A stretch of DNA of 8,695 nucleotides from JBOHSA01 sp050732995. GTDB lineage: Bacteria; Gemmatimonadota; Gemmatimonadetes; Gemmatimonadales; GWC2-71-9. Where the stretch lies: NCBI GenBank assembly GCA_050732995.1, contig JBOHSA010000092.1:1-8695 (forward strand), in the 5' to 3' direction. The notes under the pieces are model-generated. The model saw only the letters and a program-made list of their open reading frames with translations. It did not search any database and was not told where the DNA came from. Below, in pieces: positions 1 to 7,774 of this stretch (positions within the stretch are counted from its first letter, which is position 1; each line of letters opens with the position of its first letter). The position numbers and the translations under genes were made by a program.

Positions 1-2659
1 CTCCCGGCCCGCCCGCGCGGCGCCGGCCCGCGCCGACACCGCGCGCGCGGACACGGCGGCGGCCAAGGATTCCCTCACGCGGTTCGTGGAGAGCTTCAGC
101 TGGCGCCTGCTCGGCCCCGCGGCCTACAGCGGCCGCATCACCGCGCTCGCCGTCCCGGCGAACGCGGGCCCCCGTCCCAAGACGTTCTACGCGGGCGCGG
201 CCGGCGGCGGCGTCTGGAAGACCGTCAACGGCGGCACGACCTGGCAGTCCGTCTCCACCGGGCTCGGCGTCCAGACGATCGGCGACCTCGCCGTCGCCCC
301 GTCGGACTCGGGGCTCCTATGGGTGGGGACCGGCGAGAAGAACAGCCTGCGCTCCCAGTGGTGGGGGGACGGCGTGTACAAGTCCACCGACGGCGCCCGG
401 TCCTGGACCAAGATGGGATTGGGCGACACGCGCTCGATCGGGCGGATCGTGATCCATCCCACCGCTCCGGACACGGTATACGTCGCGGCGCTGGGACACC
501 TGTGGGGCCCGAACGGCGAGCGCGGCGTCTTCAAAACGGCCGACGGCGGCAAGACGTGGACCAAGATCCTGTTCGTGAACGACTCGACGGGGTTTGTGGA
601 CCTCGAGATGGACCCGGCCGATCCGAGCATCCTGTACGCGGCCGCGTGGCACCGGGTGCGGTGGGGCGGAGGCCACATGCAGGGCGTGGGGCCGGGCAGC
701 GGCATCTACAAGACGACGGACGGCGGTCGGACCTGGACCCGCCTCACCGATCCCGCCTTGAAGAACGGGCTCCCCACCGACCGCATGGGTCGCATCGGCC
801 TCGCGATCGCGCGCACGGACCCCAGGGTGATCTACGCCATGATCCAGGTGGACCGCGGGATCACGGATCCCGCGCAGGGTCGCTACGGCGGGGTGTTCCG
901 CTCGGGCGACGGGGGCGCCACGTGGACCCAGGTGAACGACTTGCAGGCGATCCCGCACTACTACTACGACGAGATCTGGGTGGACCCCACCAACGCGGAG
1001 CAGGTGTTCATCGCGTCCACCTGGCTCTTGCGGAGCAAGGACGGCGGCAAGACCTTCGCCCAGGACTCGCTCCACCGGGTGCACGTGGACCATCACGCGC
1101 TGTGGATCGATCCGGCGGACCCGCAGCACCTGATTCTGGGCAACGACGGCGGCGTGTATCTCACGCGCGACGGGGGCAAGGCGTGGGAGCACATGGCGCT
1201 CCCGGTCGGGCAGTTCTACACGGTCATGGTGGACAGCTCGCTCACGCCCTACCAGGTATGCGGCGGTCTGCAGGACAACGGTGTGTGGTGCGGGCCGAGC
1301 GCCACGAAAGACGAAGCCGGCATCACCGACGCGGACTGGTACAGCGTGAACGGCGGAGACGGGATGTGGGTGCAGATCCCGCCCGACGATCCCCACACGG
1401 TCTACTCGGGATGGCAGTTCGGCAACATTTCGCGGCTCGACTTGAGGACCTGGAGGCGCGACAACATCACGCCGCAGATCCTGGACGCCGGGCGCGAGAG
1501 CGGGTATCGGCTCACCTGGGGGTGGACGACTCCGATCGTGCTGTCGCAACACGACCCCACCGTGCTCTACCTCGGTGCGAATCATCTGGTGCGCCTCACC
1601 AAGCGCGGGGACGACTTTGAGATCCTGGGGCCCGACATGACGCGGGCGGCCCGGCAGAACCCCGCGCCCGAAGTGGGGCACACGAGCTATCACGCCATCT
1701 TCGCGATCGCCGAGAGCCCCCGGCGGGCGGCGATCCTGTGGACGGGCTCGGACGACGGGCTTGTATGGGCGTCGCGGGACACGGGCCGCACCTGGACCAA
1801 CGTCACCGGCAATCTGCCGCGCGGCGCGCCGACCAACTGCTGGGTGGGCACCCTCGTGGCGTCCGCGCACGCCGACGGTGTCGCCTACGCGGTCCTCGAC
1901 TGCCACTTTCGGGACGACTATCGCCCCCACGTCTACCGGACGGCGGATGTGGGCCGCACGTGGACGGAGATCGGCCAGGGTCTGCCCGCGGAGTTCGGGA
2001 GCCTCACGATCTTCGAGAGCCCGCGGAATCCACGCGTGCTCTGGGTGGGCAACGCGATCGGCGTGTACGTCACCACCGACGGCGGGCGGTCGTGGCGGCG
2101 CCTGGGGCGCAACCTGCCGCGCACGGCGGTCGAGCGGATCGCCATGTCCTACGCGCAGCGGGATCTCGTCGTCTCGACCCACGGCCGGGGACTCTGGGTG
2201 CTCGGCGCCGGTCCGCTCGAGGAGGTGGCCGACACGCTGTTCGCGCAGGCCGCGCACCTGTTCGAGGTGCCCCCGGCGCTTGTGGCCCGGGAGGCGGACA
2301 CCTACCCGAGCTTCGGCAGCCGGCCGTTCGTGGCCCCGAACCCGCCGAAAGGCGGCGTGATCACCTATTACGTGCGGGAAGTGCAGCCCGACGGCGTGAA
2401 GCTCGTCGTCACTGCGGCGGCGGGCGACACCATCCGGACGTTGAACGGGCCAGGTTACGCCGGCGTGCAGCGCGTGACCTGGGACCTGATGCGCGACCGG
2501 CCGCGCGCCCGCGAGCTCGGCGGCCCGACGTCGCGCGAGGAGCTGCGCCGCGTCCTGGCGGGTGAGTACACCGTGCACCTCACCGTGGGGAAGCTGAAGC
2601 TCGAGCGGAAGGTCGTCGTCCGGGACTGGCCGGCGGACCGACTGGGGCGCGTCCGGTAG
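1..2659 (+). CDS. Asp-box / Vps10-sortilin-like beta-propeller protein, 5' partial
   Basis: The reading frame is open from the left edge to a TAG at 2657-2659, so the true start and any signal peptide lie upstream. A GTG at 86 is only an internal candidate: in-frame codons before it encode an Ala/Arg/Asp-rich linker (ARADTARADTAA) leading straight into the family's first conserved segment (SWRLLGPAAYSGRITALAV). Numbering from 86, I count ten Asp-box motifs of the S/T-x-D-x-G-x-T-W type: about residues 46-53, 100-107, 151-158, 210-217, 273-280, 317-324, 360-367, 563-570, 619-626 and 663-670. They mark blades of one or two beta-propellers. Between 367 and 563 lies a segment typical of this family (GGLQDNGVW, GGDGMWV, LSQHDPTVLYLG). 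The propeller ends at STHGRGLWVL (about 700). The last 120 residues look like an immunoglobulin-like/FlgD-type beta domain (GVQRVTWDLMRD, LAGEYTVHLTV). Such proteins are usually exported. Some relatives are called glycosyl hydrolases, but Asp-boxes are structural and I see no catalytic signature, so no reaction is assigned. Confidence 0.9.
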   Translation, partial: SRPARAAPARADTARADTAAAKDSLTRFVESFSWRLLGPAAYSGRITALAVPANAGPRPKTFYAGAAGGGVWKTVNGGTTWQSVSTGLGVQTIGDLAVAPSDSGLLWVGTGEKNSLRSQWWGDGVYKSTDGARSWTKMGLGDTRSIGRIVIHPTAPDTVYVAALGHLWGPNGERGVFKTADGGKTWTKILFVNDSTGFVDLEMDPADPSILYAAAWHRVRWGGGHMQGVGPGSGIYKTTDGGRTWTRLTDPALKNGLPTDRMGRIGLAIARTDPRVIYAMIQVDRGITDPAQGRYGGVFRSGDGGATWTQVNDLQAIPHYYYDEIWVDPTNAEQVFIASTWLLRSKDGGKTFAQDSLHRVHVDHHALWIDPADPQHLILGNDGGVYLTRDGGKAWEHMALPVGQFYTVMVDSSLTPYQVCGGLQDNGVWCGPSATKDEAGITDADWYSVNGGDGMWVQIPPDDPHTVYSGWQFGNISRLDLRTWRRDNITPQILDAGRESGYRLTWGWTTPIVLSQHDPTVLYLGANHLVRLTKRGDDFEILGPDMTRAARQNPAPEVGHTSYHAIFAIAESPRRAAILWTGSDDGLVWASRDTGRTWTNVTGNLPRGAPTNCWVGTLVASAHADGVAYAVLDCHFRDDYRPHVYRTADVGRTWTEIGQGLPAEFGSLTIFESPRNPRVLWVGNAIGVYVTTDGGRSWRRLGRNLPRTAVERIAMSYAQRDLVVSTHGRGLWVLGAGPLEEVADTLFAQAAHLFEVPPALVAREADTYPSFGSRPFVAPNPPKGGVITYYVREVQPDGVKLVVTAAAGDTIRTLNGPGYAGVQRVTWDLMRDRPRARELGGPTSREELRRVLAGEYTVHLTVGKLKLERKVVVRDWPADRLGRVR

Positions 2660-2662
2660 GCT

Positions 2663-3145
2663 TTAGGGCCAGGGCAACCGCACGCGCAGCGGGAAGACGG
2701 GCGGGGCCTCCGGCGGGCCACCGCCCCCGTCGTCCCCGCCCCCGAAGCCGCCGCCGAAGCCCTCGACTACGATCACGGTGGCGAGCGCGAGGCCGCCCAC
2801 CGCGAGCAACGCCGTCCGGGTCTTGTCGAGGCGCCGCACGTCCACCCGCAGCACGTCCCGCTGCGCGAGCTCGATCCGCTGGTACAGCGTCTGCGCTCCC
2901 GGCCCGGGACCGGTCCCCGCGCTGCGGATGGCCAGGAGCACGCGATCGCCGTTCCGTTCGAGCAGCGTGCCGCGGATGGGCCCGAGGCCGATCCCCAGGC
3001 TGTCCCGCAGGGCCAGCTGCGCTTCGGTCGCGAGCAGTCCCTGCACCGACGCGCCCAGCGGTACCGTTTCGATGGTGGCGGGGGCATAGGTGTAGCAACC
3101 GAGCGCGGTAAGCAGCGCGGCAACCATGAGCCCGCGTTTCAGCAT
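2663..3145 (-). CDS. Small putative lipoprotein with C-terminal membrane segment
   Basis: This 160-residue protein is not one I can name. It begins with a short basic stretch and a hydrophobic core ending LLTALGC, giving a plausible but imperfect lipobox with Cys17. Residues 25-105 look beta-rich (IRGTLLERNGDRVLLAI, then IELAQRDVLRVDVRRL). A single hydrophobic helix follows at about 111-128 (TALLAVGGLALATVIVV), then a glycine/proline-rich tail (129-150) containing GGGFGGGDDGGGG. The start was chosen from the Shine-Dalgarno sequence GGGAGG at 3152-3157, 6 bases before the ATG at 3145. The adjacent ATG at 3148 is only 3 bases away and would add one Met. An earlier in-frame start at 3202 would run through the repeat array and place extra residues before the signal sequence, so it is unlikely. 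The gene follows the susD-like gene on the same strand, separated by the inverted repeat array, and may be a weakly coupled third member of that operon. It ends 3 bases from the convergent propeller gene's stop. Confidence 0.8.
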   Translation of the reverse strand: MLKRGLMVAALLTALGCYTYAPATIETVPLGASVQGLLATEAQLALRDSLGIGLGPIRGTLLERNGDRVLLAIRSAGTGPGPGAQTLYQRIELAQRDVLRVDVRRLDKTRTALLAVGGLALATVIVVEGFGGGFGGGDDGGGGPPEAPPVFPLRVRLPWP

Positions 3146-3150
3146 CATAT

Positions 3151-3157
3151 CCCTCCC
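3151..3157 (-). promoter_or_regulatory. Ribosome binding site deciding the small lipoprotein start
   Basis: On the minus strand this reads GGGAGGG. It is well spaced from the ATG at 3145 and closely spaced from the tandem ATG at 3148. It lies just beyond the repeat array, so folding of the array could affect access to it. Confidence 0.65.
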
Positions 3158-3163
3158 AAATGC

Positions 3164-3251
3164 GACGGAAGGATGGAAGGACGGAAGGACGGAATGATAC
3201 ACCTCCCGTCGTTCTGTCCTTCCATCCTTCCGTCCTTCCGTCCTTCCCTCG
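3164..3251. repeat. Inverted array of 8-base repeats with two competing hairpin registers
   Basis: The left half (3164-3195) is four 8-base units of the form GACGGAAG/GATGGAAG. The right half (about 3212-3251) is about five units of the complementary form TTCCGTCC/TTCCATCC. The halves pair perfectly in two alternative ways: 3164-3182 with 3216-3234 (19 base pairs) and 3175-3194 with 3228-3247 (20 base pairs). Each leaves a 33-base loop, and the two share bases so they exclude each other. The array begins about 6 bases past the susD-like stop and ends about 18 bases before the small lipoprotein start. One strand is almost all purine, the other almost all pyrimidine. No T-run follows the stem on the minus strand, so it is not a standard intrinsic terminator. 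It could slow or partly end transcription, protect upstream mRNA from 3' decay, tune translation of the lipoprotein, or simply be a mobile or slippage-derived repeat. Confidence 0.85.
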
Positions 3252-3257
3252 TCGTCT

Positions 3258-4664
3258 TTAAGGAATGTTCGGGTTCGTGTCCCTCTCGTTCTGGCCCACC
3301 GGGAAGCACAGCGAGCGCCCCGCCGGAACGGTCATCGTCTCGATCGGGGTCGTGTGGAGGAAGTCGGTGGTGCTGGCGCGATACAGCCCGTCCTGGGCGG
3401 TGCCCGGCACGCTGTTCACGATCCAGCGGTGCAGGTCGCCGAGGCGGCGCGCCTCGAGCCACAGCTCGAGCCCCCGCTCCAGCTTGAGCAGCGTCCATGC
3501 CGAGTCGACCGAGATGGCGGCGCTGTAGGTGGGCAGGCCGAGGTTGGTGCGGCGCAGGTTCATGCGGGCGACCGCAGTGGCGACGTCGGTGCCGGCCAGC
3601 GCCGCTTCGGCCTCGATTAGCCGCATCTCCCAGCCGCTCGAGAGGTTGATCGGCGAGCTCTGCGCGCTGAGCTTGGCCTCCGGCCAGAAGGGCACGCGGC
3701 CGCCGAACTTGGACACCGCGGCGTCGCCCGTCAGGGCGGTCGTGTCCCAGCGGGCCCGAACGTCACCGGCCGGCACGAACGCTTTGCTCGCCCGGAAGTA
3801 CCCCTCGTAGAAAGTGCCCCACTGGGTGTGCGCGCGGTACGGTGCATTGCCGCGCGCCCAGTAGATGTAGTTGTACTGAAACTGATCCTGGGCCGAGAAC
3901 GGCAGCTGGAACGTCATGGTGTTGCTGGTGATCAGGGCCGCGTCGGCTGTGGCGCTGGCCCAGGTCCCCAGGCCGTAGCTCGCCAGGTCGGCGTGGACGG
4001 AGGCCCGGCCCGCCCACGCGGCGTCGCGGAGCTGTTTGGCCCGGACCGTATCGCTGCCCGTCGCCAGGGCCGCGGCCGTGAGCGCCCTGGTGAAGTGCGT
4101 CTCCGCGCGCGTGAAGTAATCGGTGTGCGGCGACAGGAACCCCGGCGACAGGCTGCCGTCTCCATTCGTCACCGGGATCACCGCCTCGCAAAAGTTCTCC
4201 CCCAGAAGGCGGTTCGCGTAGCCCGCGTACACCGCGGCTTCCGCGATCTGATTGGGCTTGGGGGCCGTCAACGGATTTCCCGAGTTGGCCGCGAACCGCC
4301 GCAGCCCGTCTTCGGCCACGAAGCGTGCCAGGTTCGCCGCGGTCCAGTCATCGCTCGACATCCCCGGCGTCATCACGCCCGTCTGCACCAGCGTGGGGAT
4401 ACCGAAGCTGCCGGTCGAGCCTGCGGGGTTGATCTCGAAGGCGAGGACCGCGCCCCAGTAAGCGAGCTGGCCGCCGTTGCCGGCGTCGCTGCCGTAGGCC
4501 CGGGCCAACTGGAGCCGGGCCCCGATCACGATCGCGTTGTACGCGAGGGGCGTATTGAGACCGTCGTCCGGCACGGGGCCGGGGTTGGTGACGGTCGTGT
4601 CGCAGGCCGCGGCGACGAACGCGAGCGCGGCGAGCGAGCGGCGGAGCATGGCAGGGATTCTCAT
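3258..4664 (-). CDS. SusD/RagB-like outer-membrane lipoprotein
   Basis: This 468-residue protein is the likely surface-exposed substrate-binding partner of the SusC-like transporter encoded just before it. The N-terminus is basic then hydrophobic and ends FVAAAC, giving lipidation at Cys21. The -3 position is Ala rather than the usual Leu/Val, so the lipobox is acceptable but not ideal. SusD-family landmarks are present in order: an N-terminal helical region (40-60), AVYAGYANRLLGENFCE (144-160), SGWEMRLIEAEAAL (343-356), the strongly conserved LKLERGLELWLEARRLGDLHRW (393-414), and a C-terminal CFPVGQNERDTNPNI (453-467). The length is typical of shorter SusD-like proteins. The ATG at 4664 follows GGAGGG (4669-4674) that abuts the susC-like TGA; the next Met (residue 6) has no comparable ribosome binding site. 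Neither the ligand nor a nearby degradative enzyme is evident. It could bind a glycan, peptide or other large nutrient; the family alone does not decide. Confidence 0.92.
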   Translation of the reverse strand: MRIPAMLRRSLAALAFVAAACDTTVTNPGPVPDDGLNTPLAYNAIVIGARLQLARAYGSDAGNGGQLAYWGAVLAFEINPAGSTGSFGIPTLVQTGVMTPGMSSDDWTAANLARFVAEDGLRRFAANSGNPLTAPKPNQIAEAAVYAGYANRLLGENFCEAVIPVTNGDGSLSPGFLSPHTDYFTRAETHFTRALTAAALATGSDTVRAKQLRDAAWAGRASVHADLASYGLGTWASATADAALITSNTMTFQLPFSAQDQFQYNYIYWARGNAPYRAHTQWGTFYEGYFRASKAFVPAGDVRARWDTTALTGDAAVSKFGGRVPFWPEAKLSAQSSPINLSSGWEMRLIEAEAALAGTDVATAVARMNLRRTNLGLPTYSAAISVDSAWTLLKLERGLELWLEARRLGDLHRWIVNSVPGTAQDGLYRASTTDFLHTTPIETMTVPAGRSLCFPVGQNERDTNPNIP

Positions 4665-4674
4665 GGCGCCCTCC

Positions 4675-7600
4675 TCAGAACGTCACGCGCAGTGACGCGG
4701 TAAAAGTCGCCGCCGGGGGAATGTGTTCGCTGATCTCCCGGCTCTGCTCGTCCAGCCCGTCGCGATTGGTCATCTCGGGGTCGAACATGCGCAGCTCGGA
4801 GTTGAACCAGCGCACCCAGTTCTGCGCCGAGAGGGTGAGCGTCGCGGCGCTCGCCTGGCGGAACAGCGCGCCGACCGGCACCGTGAGCGTCAGGTCCCGC
4901 AGCTTGAAGAAGTCCTGCGGCTCCCAGAGCACGTCGTCCTGGAGCCTGGCCGGGACGCACTCCTTGCGCTCCCGCGCGGTGAGCCCGATCCGGTTGAACG
5001 TCGTATCGGCGATCGTATACGGGAAGTTCGCCTCGAGCAGCAGATGGGCGCGCCGGCAGGTCGGCCAGCGGACCGAGCGGGACAGCGCGTTCGCGGCCGA
5101 GCCTTGGTAGATCCAGGCGCCACCCTGGTATTCGCCCCGCCCCGACAGGGTGATCCCCCGGGGCAGCCGCAGCGTCGCGCTCATGATCCACACCAGCGTG
5201 GGCTGCTGCGGCCCGTAGACGTACTGGCTGTCCTGCGCGCACGACGAGCGGCAGACGGTATCCGCGGCCGCGATGGCGTCCGCGTTGTAGATCTTCACGC
5301 CCTTGGCGGCGAACACCGGGAAGCCCGGCTCGATCCAGCCGCCGCCCGCTGCGAACGGCGCGGCCCCGCCGAGCGCCAGGATCAGGCTGTGGTTGGTGTA
5401 GGCGGTCGCCCCGAGATCGAGCCCCCAGTTCGGGCGATCGAGCACGCTCCCGCTCAGCGCGGCCTCGATGCCGTGGTTCCGCAGCGCTCCGACGTTCTCG
5501 AGCTGGGCGTTGGGGAACCCGAGCGACGAGATCTGCCGCACGGAGAACAACGCATCGGTGGTGAGCCGATGATAGTATGTGAACGCGGCCGAGAGCCGGT
5601 TGTTCAGGAACCCGCCGTCGAACCCGATCTCGAACTCGCGCGTGCGCTCCGGCCCGAGGTCGGGATTTCCCTTGTTGGAGGGCAGGAACGCCGACTGGTT
5701 GGACGACACCGCGGGACTCCAGGTCTTCAGCTTGTCGAACGCCCCGGGCGCCCGGCCCGACCAGCCCAGCGCGGCCCGCAGCTTCATCTCGCCCCAGCCG
5801 CTCGGCCAGAATGGCTCTTCCGAGATCACGTACGACACGCTCGCCTTGGGATAGGTTTGCAGCCCGAGCGACTGCCCGAACGCGCTGTTGCCGTCGAACC
5901 GCGCCCCGACCGTCACGAAGTACCGGTCCCGCAGCTTGAAGATGTTCTGCAGGAAGAACCCGGCGTTGACCAGGCGCGTCCGATTCTCGCGGGCGAGGAA
6001 GGTGGAGCCGTTGCTCACCGTCGGCTCCCCCGGTCCCGGGAAGTTCGTCCCGTGCGCATAGGTGCGAACGTCCTCGGTCGTGATCGCCTGCCCGCCGAAG
6101 GAGAAGGTCGAGCTCAACTCGCCCGTCATACGGTAGTCCACGTTCCCCACGTAATCGGCGGTGAGCGTGGTGTACTTGTTCTGCTCGTCGAACAGGACGC
6201 CCCCCGTTTGGCTCACGAAGCCGAACGGCCGCAAGTTCCGGTTCTCCTGCTGCGCCAGGTCGAGCCCGACGGTGAACCGGTGGTTGAACCAAGCGTTGGG
6301 CGTGTAGTACACGGACCCGCCGGTGATCAGCCGATCGATCTCGGTCGTAATGGACTGGTTGAGCAGCGAGTCGATTACGAACGGGTTCGGGCTGTTCCGG
6401 TAATTGCGCTCCGCGCGGTAGACGTTGAGGGTGATTCCCTGCGCGTTGTTGCCCGACGGGCTGTTGCGCACGTTGTAGTTGGTGTACGACGTATTCCAGT
6501 CGAGCCGGATCTTGTCGGAGACGTCGAACCCGAAGTTGCCGCGCGTGACGAACCGGCGCTCGTTGTCCTGCGGCAGCACGCCGTCGTAATCCTCCGTCGA
6601 GCCTGAAATGAAGTACTGGAAGCCCTGGAAGCCGCCCGCGACCGAGAGCGCGGCCTTCTGCCGGTGGCCGTTGCGCAGCCAGTTGCACGTGGGCAACGTG
6701 TCGCTCGGCGGGACACTGCCGGCGGCCCGGTCGTCCGCCACCCGCTGCCGGCAGGACTCGCCGTCCTCGCGCGCCAGCGCGGTCTGGAGCTGCCCGTTCA
6801 CCACCACCATGCTGTCGGCCGGCTTGAAGTTCACGTAGGGGTTCCAGTCGGTCCCGAACGGCTGGAGCTGGGCGAACCCCTGATCGACCTGGGCCGTCCA
6901 TTTGGGCGCGCCGCGGCTGCCCTTCTTGGTGAAGATCTGGATCACGCCGGCCGAGGCTTCGGTGCCGTACAAAGTGCTCGCCGCCGCGCCCTTGAGAATC
7001 TCGACCCGCTCGATGTCCCCGGGATTGATGTCGTTCAGCGGGCTCGTCTGGATGTTGGTCGAGCGGCCGGTGAAATCCGTGCTGGCCGCGGGGGCGTTGC
7101 GGCGGTAGCCTTCGCTGCGCACCCGGATCCCGTCGATGTAGACGATCGGCTGGTTGCTCTGGCTCACGCTCACGCCGCCGCGCAGCCGGATCTGCGAGCC
7201 GGCGCCGGCGCTGCCCGTGCCCTGCATGACGGTCAGCCCCTGGACGCGGCCCTGCAGCAGCTGGTCGACACTGGCCGGCGGATCTTTGACATCGGTGAGG
7301 TTGAGCTGCTCGATCGTGTTGCCGACCTCGCGCCGGCGCGCCTGCCCGGCCGTGCCGGTCACGACGACGGCGTCCAGCTGCAGCACGCTGGCGGCGAGCT
7401 CGGCGTTCGCGCTGGCGGTGGCGCCCGGCTCCGCGGCGACCCGCAGGACCACGCCCTTGTACCCGATGGCGGTGATCCGGACCTGGTGCGAACCAGGGGG
7501 CAGGTTCAGCAGCACGTACCGGCCGTCCGCGACCGACAACGTGCCGATGTTCGTGCCGACGACCGTTACCTGCGCGCCGACGATCGGGTTGCCGGACGCG

Positions 7601-7719
7601 GCCGTCACCCGACCTTCGACCGTCGCCGTCTGCGCGACCGCCGATTGGGCGGCGAAGGACAGCCCCAACGCCAACACCGTCGACGTGACGGTGCGGCTGA
7701 GCGAATGGATATGGGTCAT
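4675..7719 (-). CDS. SusC/RagA-like TonB-dependent outer-membrane transporter
   Basis: This 1014-residue protein should form a TonB-energised beta-barrel importing a nutrient delivered by the SusD-like partner. Residues 1-30 are a signal peptide (THIHSLSRTV..., cleavage probably after SAVAQ). Residues 31-110 form a carboxypeptidase-regulatory-like (CarboxypepD_reg) domain (TATVEGRVTAASGNPIVGAQ, DGRYVLLNLPPGSHQVRI), typical of the SusC class. A TonB-box-like LDAVVVTGT lies at 115-123. The plug spans about 135-265, with PIVYIDGIRV (191-200) and INPGDIERVEILKGAAASTLYG (231-252). The rest is barrel strands and loops, ending in FTASLRVTF, whose terminal Phe fits the outer-membrane assembly signal. 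Six cysteines sit in the barrel part, including a CRSSC pair. The ATG at 7719 has AGGAGGG 5 bases upstream and a classical signal sequence directly after it. An upstream in-frame start at 7803 falls within the probable -35 box. It is co-transcribed with the susD-like gene, with 10 bases between them. The substrate is unknown. Confidence 0.95.
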   Translation of the reverse strand: MTHIHSLSRTVTSTVLALGLSFAAQSAVAQTATVEGRVTAASGNPIVGAQVTVVGTNIGTLSVADGRYVLLNLPPGSHQVRITAIGYKGVVLRVAAEPGATASANAELAASVLQLDAVVVTGTAGQARRREVGNTIEQLNLTDVKDPPASVDQLLQGRVQGLTVMQGTGSAGAGSQIRLRGGVSVSQSNQPIVYIDGIRVRSEGYRRNAPAASTDFTGRSTNIQTSPLNDINPGDIERVEILKGAAASTLYGTEASAGVIQIFTKKGSRGAPKWTAQVDQGFAQLQPFGTDWNPYVNFKPADSMVVVNGQLQTALAREDGESCRQRVADDRAAGSVPPSDTLPTCNWLRNGHRQKAALSVAGGFQGFQYFISGSTEDYDGVLPQDNERRFVTRGNFGFDVSDKIRLDWNTSYTNYNVRNSPSGNNAQGITLNVYRAERNYRNSPNPFVIDSLLNQSITTEIDRLITGGSVYYTPNAWFNHRFTVGLDLAQQENRNLRPFGFVSQTGGVLFDEQNKYTTLTADYVGNVDYRMTGELSSTFSFGGQAITTEDVRTYAHGTNFPGPGEPTVSNGSTFLARENRTRLVNAGFFLQNIFKLRDRYFVTVGARFDGNSAFGQSLGLQTYPKASVSYVISEEPFWPSGWGEMKLRAALGWSGRAPGAFDKLKTWSPAVSSNQSAFLPSNKGNPDLGPERTREFEIGFDGGFLNNRLSAAFTYYHRLTTDALFSVRQISSLGFPNAQLENVGALRNHGIEAALSGSVLDRPNWGLDLGATAYTNHSLILALGGAAPFAAGGGWIEPGFPVFAAKGVKIYNADAIAAADTVCRSSCAQDSQYVYGPQQPTLVWIMSATLRLPRGITLSGRGEYQGGAWIYQGSAANALSRSVRWPTCRRAHLLLEANFPYTIADTTFNRIGLTARERKECVPARLQDDVLWEPQDFFKLRDLTLTVPVGALFRQASAATLTLSAQNWVRWFNSELRMFDPEMTNRDGLDEQSREISEHIPPAATFTASLRVTF

Positions 7720-7724
7720 GGTGG

Positions 7725-7731
7725 CCCTCCT
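7725..7731 (-). promoter_or_regulatory. Ribosome binding site deciding the SusC-like start
   Basis: On the minus strand this reads AGGAGGG, 5 bases before the ATG at 7719. It supports that start over the longer in-frame alternative from 7803. Confidence 0.75.
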
Positions 7732-7774
7732 GGCGAACAGGATCCAACTACAGTGGCCCGAAGCTTCTAGTGCC

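Noticed and set aside
317..2578. A 753-codon open frame on the minus strand opposite the propeller gene
   Set aside because: It is antisense to a gene with clear Asp-box motifs, its product is Arg/His/Pro/Val-rich with no recognisable domain, and long open shadows are expected in GC-rich DNA.
3146..3202. Extension of the small lipoprotein to an upstream start at 3202
   Set aside because: The added residues are encoded by the repeat array and precede the signal sequence; the start near 3145-3148 has a strong ribosome binding site.
3164..3251. Reading the inverted array as a standard intrinsic terminator
   Set aside because: The 33-base loop is long and no T-run follows the stem on the minus strand, the direction of transcription here.
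3145..3498. Small open frames running through the repeat array on both strands
   Set aside because: Their repetitive EGRKDG and LPSFRPS peptides derive from the 8-base repeats and they overlap the susD-like gene in the wrong frame.
4661..7747. A 1028-codon open frame on the same strand as the SusC-like gene, in another frame
   Set aside because: Its striking length comes from GC-rich codon bias. The product is an Arg/Gly/Ala-rich string without domains, while the other frame has an intact signal peptide, plug and barrel end.
4723..7770. Long plus-strand open frames (4723-6606 and 6664-7770) opposite the SusC-like gene
   Set aside because: They are antisense shadows with low-complexity Arg/Val/Glu/Pro-rich products and no motifs.
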